A stretch of DNA of 64,000 nucleotides. Source: Blepharisma stoltei. Its lineage: Eukaryota > Ciliophora > Heterotrichea > Heterotrichida > Blepharismidae. Both the position numbers and the translations under genes were made by a program. Each line of letters starts with the position of its first letter. Position 1 is the first letter of the stretch. The DNA is taken from NCBI GenBank assembly GCA_914767885.1, contig CAJZBQ010000033.1:806001-870000 (forward strand). Reading direction: 5' to 3'. Below the pieces are notes generated by a model. That model was not told the origin of the DNA. It searched no databases and was given only the letters and a program-made list of their open reading frames with translations. This document shows, piece after piece, positions 55,150 to 64,000 of this stretch.

Positions 55150-56084
55150 ATGAGTGATGAAAATACGCTGCATGCAAATTTTGAACAGTCGCAAAACATT
55201 TACTCATTACCCCCTTTAAAATTGGGTAAAATTACCATCCTTTTAAATTGGAAAAATTTTTTTAATGGGCAAATTTTATTGGTGAAAAATACTAATTTTC
55301 AAAATAGGTTTTGAAATAATTTAATGGAAAATATACAATTAGAATATTATTTAAGCAGCTTTCACACTGAATAGGTTAATGCTTTAATTAAGTCTTCATA
55401 AAATAAATTAATATTCAAATATATATTACATATAAAACATTTTAATAACGTTTTTTTTGATTGAATAATTGAGAATTCAGAAAAATATTTTTAAATCTTT
55501 ACAAAAAATTGGCTTAATCTACTCTCAAAAGTATAGAGCAAAAATATTGAACCAATGAAAATCAGATCTCGTCAACTTTAAACGACTTATTGACAAAAGT
55601 TGAAGAACAAAATACCACTCCACAAGCCGACTCAAAAAAAGAAATAATCCCAGATTTCAATGTCCTCACCTTAAACTACGAAAATGAATTCATAGGAGGT
55701 GAATTAAGATCTTTTGGGACTGTTTTGAACTACACTGAAGGGTTTTTAGTCATCACTCCTTCTCCAGCAGCACCTTTGCTAGAACTTGACACAAAGATAT
55801 GCAGAAATGACGGGTTAGTCGTGGGGAAGGTAGATGACATTTTTGGGAGCATTGAGCATCCTTATTATTCTTTAGTGGCTTTCCAAAGAATGCAAGCTGG
55901 AGAAGAAGTGTTTTATCAGTCAAATGCACCAATTTTAACAAGCATTAACAGGAAAAAAGGCACTGATGCTTCAAATAAAAATGATGAAGAAACTTCAGAG
56001 GAGAGCTCAGAAGAAGAGGTGATACCAGAGATTCCACACAAAAAAATGTTTTCGATATTATCAAAACCCCCATCTTTGCCGTAA
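55150..56084 (+). CDS. NAF1/GAR1-like H/ACA RNP protein
   Basis: The central domain matches the Gar1/Naf1 fold: GGELRSFGTVLNYTEGFLVI, LLELDTKICRNDGLVVGKVD, DIFGSIEHPYYSLVAF. An acidic tail (DEETSEESSEEE) follows. Naf1 assembles H/ACA snoRNPs, and the acidic tail and flanking disordered regions favour Naf1 over Gar1, which is Gly/Arg-rich. A family II MITE at 55210-55589 interrupts the N terminus; removal gives IYSLLTKVEEQNTTP. The start is the ATG at 55150. Confidence 0.78.
55210..55589 (+). mobile_element. Family II MITE, 380 bp, TTA target
   Basis: TTA at 55207-55209 and 55587-55589. The left end has CCCCCTTTAAAATTGG and an inner CCTTTTAAATTGGAAAAA. The right end is degenerate (CAACTTTAAACGAC). 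Length equals the copy in DOP1 within 1 bp. Confidence 0.75.
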
Positions 56085-56575
56085 TAAACTATAAATCTTA
56101 TTTTAATATAAAACTTCTATTTTGATTAAAAATCTTATAAATCATATAAATCTAGCCAGAAGATAAAATTAATTATTATTAAAATTCATATAATCACTTT
56201 TAATAAGACAATTTCACAATATATGAATTTTGAAGGAACAAAAAAAAATTTGATACATCAGCTGTTACAATTAATAGGCTAAAAATCATTTCGGAGGCTA
56301 AAATTGCAATTTTAAAGAAAATCGTTTACTATATAATAAAATTATTTTTTTTATGTTAGAATCCTGATATAATTAAAATATGCATCTCAGTCAGGCATGG
56401 CCTCCTTCTGAGCAGGCAGCTCACATTCTCAAGCGAAGTCGCTTAGTCATGAGCCGTTGAAGTCGGTGACATCGCTTGGAAGTCCGCCCTGATGAAATAA
56501 AGCAGGTCGAACCGAGAGGCCTATCGGCCCGATATAATTTAAGTAAAGTAAGTAATAATCCTGATAATTTGTAAA
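56085..56575. other. Intergenic region containing a SINE
   Basis: AT-rich apart from the retroposon listed next. No gene seen. Confidence 0.5.
56370..56566 (+). mobile_element. SINE-like retroposon (~187 bp), 10-bp duplication, TAAG tail
   Basis: AATCCTGATA at 56360-56369 and 56557-56566. The GC-rich body contains GGTCGAACC and GAGAGGCCTATCGGCCC, faintly like the B-box part of the 4679 copy. It ends TTTAAGTAAAGTAAGTAATA. It sits directly upstream of the ATG at 56576. Confidence 0.65.
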
Positions 56576-57145
56576 ATGGAACAAAAAAAACATCTAAAGC
56601 TTCCTTCAGTAGATATCAAAGAATTTCACTACAAACCCAAAGCTGACATTTTGTGCAATAGGCTTTTAACCCCTCAGATCCCGACCCATGTAGATTTTAG
56701 TGAATATTGCACTAATAACAGAAGAGGATCATTAAACCAAAAACTCCCAAGTCTAGAAAAAAGTAGCTTTGGATTCGGCTCTAATTCTCCGCCAACACCA
56801 TTTACGACAGTTAATATCGCAAGAATTGATTTATCGTCACGTTTTAGAGTCAGACAGCCAGTAATCCCAGACACAAAAAATCATGAAACTCGTGTAAAAA
56901 CAAGCATATCTGCTTTACATAGAGAAGATGAGCCTAAAGAAACCATTACTACCGATACAGTAAACACAGAAAATATTGCTGAAAGCGGTGGAAATCAACC
57001 TCAAGAAAAACCACAAACAGCTTCCAGAAATTTTCAGCGATTTAAGTATAACAGACATCAGAAAGGCTGCGAATTGAAGGCTACTTTAAGCGAGTATACA
57101 CTATGCCAAACAAATAGCGAAGATACTGGTATCCTCGATATATAA
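56576..57145 (+). CDS. Hypothetical protein, 189 aa
   Basis: MEQKKHLKLPSVDIKEFHYK opens a polar, probably disordered protein with no recognised domain. The frame is uninterrupted. The start lies 10 bp after a retroposon's target duplication, so its 5' region in the germline differs from the soma only if that retroposon is eliminated. Confidence 0.5.
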   Translation: MEQKKHLKLPSVDIKEFHYKPKADILCNRLLTPQIPTHVDFSEYCTNNRRGSLNQKLPSLEKSSFGFGSNSPPTPFTTVNIARIDLSSRFRVRQPVIPDTKNHETRVKTSISALHREDEPKETITTDTVNTENIAESGGNQPQEKPQTASRNFQRFKYNRHQKGCELKATLSEYTLCQTNSEDTGILDI

Positions 57146-57229
57146 ACATAAATATTCTGTTCATATTTAACTATTTTCAATTTCAAAAATTGGGGTGTTC
57201 TATCATTTAAATACAAATTTTTATATAAA

Positions 57230-58977
57230 ATGGAGTTATCTGAAGGAGAAAGGATAAGCTTCAAACAATCTTTGGCGTCAGTCAGATGGATTGGCTCACT
57301 TCCAAACAAAGAAGACACATGGGTAGGTCTTGAATGGGATGAAGAATCCAAAGGTATACAATTTACTATAATTAAATGCATTAATAAGGCTAATAAAAAT
57401 TATTTTTATTCAAAATTAATAGGATAAACACTCAGGAGAACTTGATGGCGTGAAATACTTCACAACTCGACATCCAATGTGCGGGAGCTTTATGAAACTT
57501 CCTGTCCTTCTTGAAGGCTTAGACCAAACTCAATGTATAAGTACTGCAATTATTGATAAATATGCAGATAGAACAGAGCAAGATTTCTCGGAATGCTATG
57601 TCCCTACAGTCAAGAACCAAAGGAAAAACATCGAATTGGTGGGGACTGAAAAAATCCAAGCAAGGCAAGAAAAAATTGACAGGCTTAAAGAAATTGCTTT
57701 ACAGACCTCAATGGTAAAAACTATAGATCCTGGCTTCGGAGCTCATCTAATCTCTTGTGAATCATTATTGCTTGACAAAAATCTGCTGTTTTCTTGGAAT
57801 CAAATTGCCCAAATTTTAAGTGAAATTCCTAATTTGAAGACTTTGAGTATACCATTTCCCACTTTAGCTGGCCATTATAGACCATTTTTGTCCTTAAAAA
57901 ATAAAAAATTAATACTTTTTATTACCCCAGTTCAAGTTATAGCATATTTTTCGTCAGTTTGCTGGCTATAGCAATCTATTATAGAGGAAAAGCTATATTT
58001 CCCAAAACCGAATCAATCAGCCATTAACAGTATCATTTACCCACCCTTTAAAAATTTTGGTCTTGAATTCTATGGATTTGGTATGGGAAGAAGCTTTAAC
58101 ACTTATCCCACATCTTCCGTGCCTAGAAGAGCTTCACTTATATAAAAACAGATGTAATGTAATTAGTATAAATCCAGAGCTTTTCAGCAATTTAAAGCTG
58201 CTGAATTTGCAAGATAACCAAATTTCATCATGGGAGATGATAAATCAGAATTGTTCAGGACTCCCAGCATTAGAAAAATTAATTTTGAACCAAAATCAGA
58301 TTGATTACATTTATTACTCAGGCGGATTTCCTCGGCTGGAAGCTTTGTCAGTTGAACAAAATTGCTTGAATAATTGGAGAAGCATTGACGAACTTTATAA
58401 GTTCCCAGCTGGACTTAAAGAGCTAAGAATTCAAGGAAACCCAGCTCTACAAGGCAACATGAGGGTTAGTCTATTGAGATTTATGGTTGTAGGAAGAATC
58501 GGCACTTTAAATGTGCTGAACGGGTCAGCTATCAGACCTCAAGAAAGAATCGATGCTGAAAGATATTATTTAAGGTCAAATTATGATAACCCTGAAGCTA
58601 CATCTACACCAAGATGGCAAGAGCTTGTAGAAAAGCATGGAAACCCAGCTGATATCGCTACTAAAATATCTAGTGACCAAGATATGGCAAAGCAGACGTT
58701 AATGAGCACCACTGCAAGTGTAATGTTAAGGTCTTTGGTAAAAGCAACAGCAGGAAAAGAGCTACAGAAGAAATTATCAATGAATATGACAGTCGCTGAT
58801 TTAAAGGTACTTTGTGGCAAATTGTTTGGAGCTGAACTCAGTAATATGAAGCTCAGCTATAGAGAAGGGAATAATAAAGAAGTGGTGGCGCCAGAGCCGT
58901 TGGATGATGATTTGAGAACTCTAAATTATTATATTTTGAGTGAAGGTGGAGAAATCTGGGTAGAAGAACAAGAATAA
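57230..58977 (+). CDS. TBCE: Tubulin-folding cofactor E (TBCE)
   Basis: The N-terminal CAP-Gly domain (VRWIGSLPNKEDTWVGLEWD; after IES removal ESKGKHSGELDGVKYF) is followed by leucine-rich repeats (LPCLEELHLYKNRCNVISIN; LKLLNLQDNQISSW; LEKLILNQNQIDYIYYSGGF) and a C-terminal ubiquitin-like domain (MTVADLKVLCGKLFGAELSN). This order is that of TBCE, which handles alpha-tubulin in dimer assembly. Two IESs interrupt it: 57357-57426 (70 bp), which splits the CAP-Gly GKHSG, and 57850-58039 (190 bp), rejoined as NLKTLSTHPLKILVLNSMDL. Length is about 495 residues. Confidence 0.92.
57357..57426. other. Short IES, 70 bp, TA-bounded, in TBCE
   Basis: TA at 57355-57356 and 57425-57426. Excision restores the invariant GKHSGELDGVKYF of the CAP-Gly domain. 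Confidence 0.88.
57850..58039. other. IES, 190 bp, TA-bounded, in TBCE
   Basis: TA at 57848-57849 and 58038-58039 give an in-frame leucine-rich repeat, LKTLSTHPLKILVLNSMD. No repeat family recognised inside. Confidence 0.6.
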
Positions 58978-59018
58978 ATTAAAATTAATTCTCCCAAGAA
59001 GTTACTTATAAAAATAAA

Positions 59019-59598
59019 ATGGCAGATATCAAAGAAATGAGATTGTTCTCAGCTGAACAAATTTCAGTCCCTGAGGAGCTACCACTAATTTTGAAGAATT
59101 ACTCAAAAGAAGTCATAAGAAACAACCCAGCTGATATCATTGCGTTTTCTGCGAGATATTTTGAGACTTTAAGAGAAGAGCAGAAAAAACATGTAGATAC
59201 CATTTCAAGACCTAACTCCCCCTCCCTCCGTGAGTGAACAAAACCATTAGAAAAATCCCTATTTTTTGCCCAAAAACCCACCCTCCGTGAGTGAACAAAA
59301 ATGTTTTTAATAGAAAATTTTTTTATGGAAAAAATTTTTGATATATAAATGATAATTAGTATAATGAAATCTAGAGCTAATTCTGTTTAATTTTAAACGA
59401 ATTGCGTTTTAAAACATAAATTTTATAAATTAAATAATATTTGCTTTCCATTTTTGCGAATTAGGATTTTTTTAAATTTCGAAAAAAAAATTTTTTTTAT
59501 ATAATTTATATATAAATTGTTTTAAAAAAAAAAAATTAACCCCCCTCCGTAAGTGAACAAAAGTTTTTTGTTCACTCACAGAGGGGGGGAGTAAGTAA
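59019..59598 (+). CDS. Small RIIa-domain protein (radial spoke/ROPN-like)
   Basis: ISVPEELPLILKNYSKEVIR followed by NNPADIIAFSARYFETL is an RIIa dimerisation/docking motif as in RSP11/ROPN-type axonemal proteins. The frame reaches TISRP and enters a family I MITE at 59216. After excision it reads RPK then TAA (59596-59598), giving 67 residues. The MITE sits one codon before the stop. A role in the ciliary axoneme is likely by family. Confidence 0.78.
59216..59594 (+). mobile_element. Family I MITE, 379 bp, TAA target
   Basis: TAA at 59213-59215 and 59592-59594. The left end has two direct copies (CTCCGTGAGTGAACAAAACC, CTCCGTGAGTGAACAAAAAT), the right end a hairpin of the motif at about 59543-59587. 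Closely related to 32719-33067. Confidence 0.92.
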
Positions 59599-59707
59599 CT
59601 GAGATGTTTTCTATTTAATAAATAGGGCTCATAACTATAGTTTCCTAATAATAAGTATTATTTTTGCTTTAAAATATATAAAGTAATCACAATTCATAAA
59701 ATTTTAA

Positions 59708-62700
59708 ATGGAAGACTTTGATGAATTTCCTAAAGAATTTTCATGTTACGGGGCAAATATTCAAGCATTAAGCAGCATTCCTGAGCTAACTAGTGATCTT
59801 TCTATAAAGAAATTAAGGGTTCTCCATTGCCCAAAATTGATTTCAATGCAGGGAATCGAGCAGCTCACAAATTTAATAGAAATAAATTTATCTTCAAACT
59901 CTATACAACGAATAGAAGGTCTTCACGATATGAAGCAATTAAGAATCCTTGATTTATCCTGTAATGGGATCAGAGTTATTAATGGACTCAGTGAACTATT
60001 TTCTTTACTCCCCCCCCCCCTCCGTGAGCGAACAAAAAAAATTTTGTTCGCTCACGGAGGGGGGTTAATTTTTTTTTTTAAAAAAAAATTTATATATAAA
60101 TTTTATAAAAAATATTTTTTTCGAAATTTAAAAAAATCCTAATTTGCAAAAATTGGGAAGCAAATATTAATTTAATTTGCAAAATTTATGTTTTTAAAAC
60201 GCAATTTGTTTAAAATTAAACAGAATTAGCTCTAGATTTCATTATACTAATTATCACTTATATATCAAAAATTTTTTCCATTAAAATTTTTTCTATTAAA
60301 AAAATTTTTTGTTCACTCACGGAGGGTGGGTTTTTGGTCAAAAAATGGCGATTTTTCTAATGGTTTTGTTCGCTCACGGAGGGGGGGGGGGGGGGAGTTA
60401 GAAAAATTAAATCTCAGCTTCAATAAAATCTCATCACTTTATAATTTACGGCAGTTATATGGCCCACAATATCCAAATTTTAAACAGCTTGATATAAGAG
60501 GAAACAATATTTCCCAATTATCTGAGCTACGATATTTAGCAGGCTGCCAAAGTTTAGAAGATGTAGCTTTTCAAAGCCAAAATGGAGCAAACCCAGTCTG
60601 CAAAATGCCTGAATACTCTTATACAGTTTTACAGTGTGTCCCAAAAATTAAATATTTAGACCAACAAATGGTAAACCCACAAAGAGCCCAGCCATCTCCT
60701 CCTAAAATCCGTGAAGAAGAAAACATCCCGCCACCACAAAATAAGTCTCCTGAACCCATAAAAATCACTCAGCCTGAGCCTATAAAAGAGTCTCCAAAAA
60801 CTAAAGAAAATAAAATAGAGCTTATAGAAACCCAGCCTATTAATAATGACCAAATTTATAAACAAGAAGTCATACGGCTCCAGCAAGCAAATAATGATTT
60901 ATACGAAGAATATATATACATAAAATGGCGTATGGCGACCGACCCACCCTCCCAGTGGTGGTTACCCATGTATATCCGGGCATGGTTTTTGGAGCCAGGA
61001 ATTCGCCCAACAACGTCCGGGACCTCGAAGCGAGAGGCCTAAGCGCGAGAACCGCTGTTTTTGCGACCAGAGACCCATGGGCAGTTATTCGTGACTTCTT
61101 TTTGCCAGCAGCGCTCAGCCCAGTGAGTGCCCGAAATGAGGCAGGGTGAATTACCTGCCTAAGCTGCTTTAGTGGCTCGCCCCGAATGGCGAAAGCTGTT
61201 GAGTTCTTTCTCGGGATGACCGGAAAAGAGGGGAGGCGAGTTAGACACCAAAACGGGGTCTCTCTCCAGTTGAAAAGGTGCCCTCAATGGGCAGATCTGG
61301 CGGACGACGAAGCGGAGTTGGCGTAAACTTAGGCGACGATCCAAGTTGGAAATGGAGGTGGTCAGCAAAGCCGGTATAAGACGGCCCTTGACAATGCCTC
61401 TACCGAGAAACCGGGGGTTTCGGCCCGGCTTGGTGAACGCTCTGCCACCACACGGGAAACCGTGGCATGCGACCTCGGACGTAGTAGGGACCTTAAATAC
61501 CCAGCGTAATCTTAATCTTAATCTTAATTTATACGAAGAATATAAAGATATTTGTTATAAATTCCAAGTATCTGAAGAATATTGGATACAAAGGACTAAA
61601 AGCTATGAAACAGGCTTAGCTGAGGCGAAATATGAAAGGATTGAGCTTGAAAAAGAATGCAAAAAATTAAGAAAATCTTGTTTAGCAAAAGAAGCACAGG
61701 TATCTGGGCTAGAAGAAGACTTAAAAAGAGCTCATTTGGCAGCAAGCTCTAAAGATAAAATGCTTGAAGACCTTCATAGCCAAGTAGCTTCTATGATGAA
61801 AGATCTTGGAGAGTGCCAAAGAGTAGTACAACAGACTGTGGACGATACTTATAGAAAACAAGAAAAATTAAAAATTTTAGAAAAACAAAACATGGATCTT
61901 AAAAATGAATTAAAATCAGCACAAACTGCTTTAACACAGATACATAGCCAATCGTTAGAAAGTGCTTCACAAGCATTAAAAAGATATGAAGAGCTGCAGA
62001 ATAAATATGATGATTTGTGCAAAAATTTGGAAAATAAAGAGGAAGAGCTTATAGAAATTAAGAGAAAAAATTATGAAATTTTAGAAATGAATGCGAAATT
62101 TGATGAAAATTGGAGCATTAAATTTAAAGATGCTATACAGAACAGAGAAAATATGATAGCTAGTTTAAAGCAGGAATTGCAAAATATTTCACAGCAAGAA
62201 AAAGAAAAAACTCAAAATTTGATATATGCAGAAAAAGAAGAGTTAAGGCAGAAAATTTATGAATTGGAAAAAAAATTGTCAAATTGTGAAATGCAGTTAA
62301 AAAATAAAGATAGAGAAAAAGAAATAGAAATTAATGAGATTGGAAAAGATGTATAGTAATTATAATTAGGAAAGATTATATTTTTTATAGATTTGAGCTT
62401 TTTTTTACCTGAGTTCGGATATATAAGAAATTAAAAAAAATTATTCAATATAAATTGATATAGCAGATTTAAGAGAAATGCTTAAAATGTCAGTAAATAA
62501 AGAAGCAAGCTCAAGAGAGCTAATCGGAGAATTAACAGAACTAATTAAAGATTTACAGTTACAGCTTGACAAAGAAATCACAGAAAAAAATAAATTCAAG
62601 CTAGAAGGCGAACAAAAGTCTGGAAAATTAGAAGAAGAGCTTGCAGTCATGAAAGGGAAATTCCAAACCCTCACTCCCCCCTTTAAATTGGAACAAATAT

Positions 62701-64000
62701 CTGTAAAAATTTACAATTTTTGGTACTTTAACGCCATTGAAATTGAAACAATTTTTTTTTCAATAGGAAATTTTAATGAGATCCCCCCCCTCATTTGTCC
62801 AATTTTCTAGTCTTTTATCATTTGTCCATTTTTCTAGTTTTTTTTATATATGAAAAATAAATTTTTTAAGGACCTCGTTTGTCCAATTTTCTAGTCAAAA
62901 TTTTGATAGAAAAAAAAAAAATTTTCAGGGCCTCAATTGTCTCATTTTCTAGTTTTTTTACAGTAAAAAACTAAAATTTAGGACATTCGAAAAAATCCAA
63001 AAATGACTAGAAAATGGGACAAATCATTTTTGACTAGATTTTGGGACAAATGAGGTCCTGAAAAATTTTTTTTTCTTAGAAAAAAAAAACTAGAAAATTG
63101 GACAAATGAGGTGGGGATCCTTACTAATTTTGATAAAATTAGTTTTGAACTAATTTAATAGACAAAAATGCAGGCAGATGTAATTTAAACAGTTTCCAAG
63201 CTGAATCCATTAATGTTTTATTTAATTCTTCGCAAAAATAAATTAAAATTCAAAGTTTTGTGTCAATTTATATTTTTTAAGATTTGAAAAATTTTTTATA
63301 GAAAAACAATGCAAATATAATCGCTTTTTTAAAAAAAAATTTAACCACCCTTAAATTGGAACAGGGTTTTTTTAATCCAATTTAAAGGCAGTGAGTCAAA
63401 GAAAAATATGACGCAGCCGACAAAACTTTATCCCAAGAAGAAGACCAATCCCACCTAAAAAATCGCGAAATCTCCAAACTAAAACGTGAGCTAACTGAAG
63501 CTAAAGAATTCATCAGCGAGCTTGAAGACGCTTCAAAAGCCATTAAAAACAAATGCGAAAGAACCGAAAAAAATCTCCTCACAGAAATCGCTGCTTTAGA
63601 AGCAAAATCAAAGGAGCTTGACCTAACTTTAGGCACCAAAAACGCCATTATAGAAGACCAAAACGACGCAATCCGAGATCTTAAAGACATTAACAAGCAG
63701 CTCGAAGAAGAGCTTCAGAATTTCCAAAATAATAAAAACCAATATAAAGAAAATTATGAAAATAAATTACAAGACGCCTACGACGAAACAGAAAAAATTA
63801 AAAATAAATTATCCCTATCAGAGGAATACATTTCAGAGCTGGAAAATAAAATTGAAGAACTAGAAGGAAAAAGAAACGATTATATAGAAACTATTGAAAA
63901 ACTAGAAAAACAATTAGAAGAAAAATCAGAAATGATTGACGCTATTGAAGAAGAGGTCAAAAATCTGCAGGAGGAAAAAGAAACCCAGGCCCAAAAAAAA
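59708..64000 (+). CDS. Leucine-rich repeat and coiled-coil protein (LRRCC1-like), 3' end outside window
   Basis: The N terminus has SDS22-like leucine-rich repeats (LTNLIEINLSSNSIQRIEGL; MKQLRILDLSCNGIRVINGL; after excision FSLEKLNLSFNKISSL) and an LRR cap (VLQCVPKIKYLDQQMV). A Pro-rich linker follows, then a very long coiled coil running to the window end. The layout resembles LRRCC1 and other centrosomal or basal-body LRR/coiled-coil proteins. Inserts: 60008-60400 (family I MITE), 60915-61544 (retroposon, 18-bp duplication; rejoined NNDLYEEYKDICYKF), 62354-62462 (109-bp IES; GKDVADLREMLK) and 62674-63398 (family II MITE with nested family V; FQTLKEKYDAADK). Confidence 0.75.
60008..60400 (-). 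mobile_element. Family I MITE, 393 bp, inverted, TTA target
   Basis: TTA at 60005-60007 and 60398-60400. Here the hairpin end is on the left (GTGAGCGAACAAAA and its inverse, 60023-60060) and the spaced direct copies are on the right. Excision gives SELFSLEKLNLSF. Confidence 0.93.
60915..61544 (+). mobile_element. ~610-bp retroposon, 18-bp duplication, CTTAAT-repeat tail
   Basis: ATTTATACGAAGAATATA is perfect at 60897-60914 and 61527-61544. The body matches the inserts at 44482 and (inverted) 6012 and 16805. The 3' end is (CTTAAT)3-like, placed right before the second target copy. The 630-bp offset is a multiple of three, but stops lie inside. This is the clearest retroposition signature in the window. 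Confidence 0.92.
62354..62462. other. Short IES, 109 bp, TA-bounded
   Basis: TA at 62352-62353 and 62461-62462; excision gives EIGKDVADLREMLKMSVNK, a continuous coiled coil. Confidence 0.8.
62674..63398 (+). mobile_element. Family II MITE (725 bp with nested element), TCA target
   Basis: TCA at 62671-62673 and 63396-63398. Ends CTCCCCCCTTTAAATTGGAA and the right hairpin CCCTTAAATTGGAACAGGG with its inverse. Subtracting the nested family V element (about 346 bp) leaves about 379 bp, the size of the copies in DOP1 and the NAF1-like gene. Excision gives KFQTLKEKYDAADK. Confidence 0.88.
62775..63120. mobile_element. Family V inverted-repeat element nested in a family II MITE
   Basis: The ends AGATCCCCC..CTCATTTGTCCAATTTTC and the inverse of GGATCCCCACCTCATTTGTCC form terminal repeats. 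Variants of the motif TTTGTCCAATTTTCTAG occur about four times in one direction on the left half and three times inverted on the right half. No ORF. Confidence 0.75.

Noticed and set aside
61346..62356. Independent gene starting in the retroposon at 61346
   Set aside because: The first 55 codons lie in the insert; the 18-bp duplication joins the coiled coil to the upstream LRR exon.

Overview
The window reads as heterotrich ciliate DNA, most probably the germline (micronuclear) genome of a Blepharisma-like species. Three things point there. TGA is read as tryptophan inside conserved protein blocks (PP2C, CAMTA, the RAVE subunit, Dopey), while TAA and TAG end genes. Introns are exactly 15 nt. 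Nearly every long gene is broken by extra DNA whose removal at a TA dinucleotide or at a 3-bp TNA duplication restores a conserved protein sequence. These inserts behave as internal eliminated sequences (IESs). The species and nucleus are inferred; the code, introns and junctions are read from the sequence.

Layout. 1-2827: broken start of a P4-ATPase and an unknown gene on the minus strand. 2859-9360: p47-like SEP/UBX protein, a secreted or membrane Cys-motif protein, a DHHC acyltransferase, a RING E3 and a PP2C phosphatase. 10063-23238: two minus-strand genes of organelle acidification, a DMXL/Rav1 (rabconnectin-3) homologue carrying eight separate inserts, and a membrane pyrophosphatase. 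23591-31277: an unknown protein, a receptor-like protein (Cache-like ectodomain, TPR, vWA-like), HslV and an ankyrin/EF-hand protein. 31917-40981: GYF-domain protein, an unknown gene, EMC10, poly(A)-binding protein, a heavy-metal (HMA) protein and CAMTA. 42605-55080: Dopey (DOP1), two coiled-coil genes and an FtsX-like permease. 55150-64000: NAF1/GAR1-like protein, an unknown protein, tubulin chaperone E, an RIIa protein and an LRR/coiled-coil protein that runs off the end.

The eliminated DNA falls into types. (1) Short unique IESs of about 65-190 bp bounded by TA. (2) MITE-like inverted-repeat elements. Family I ends with GTGAGCGAACAAAACCA-like repeats at TTA sites. Family II ends with TTTAAATTGGAACAAAA-like repeats, mostly at TCA sites. 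Family III ends with TTCATGTCTATTGCAACA-like repeats, and family V with CTCATTTGTCCAATTTTCTAG-like repeats. (3) GC-richer retroposon-like inserts with 9-18 bp target duplications, some with short repeat tails. (4) A 1.3-kb foldback element built of GGCC-containing units with a 15-bp tandem array. Several inserts are nested. I see no transposase or reverse-transcriptase gene, so all look non-autonomous.

The genes are ordinary housekeeping, trafficking and ciliary genes. The novelty lies in the elements interrupting them, above all a shared arrangement of multiplied terminal motifs in unrelated MITE families, non-TA (TCA/TGA) junctions, and retroposon copies that can be removed through a TA inside their own target duplication.
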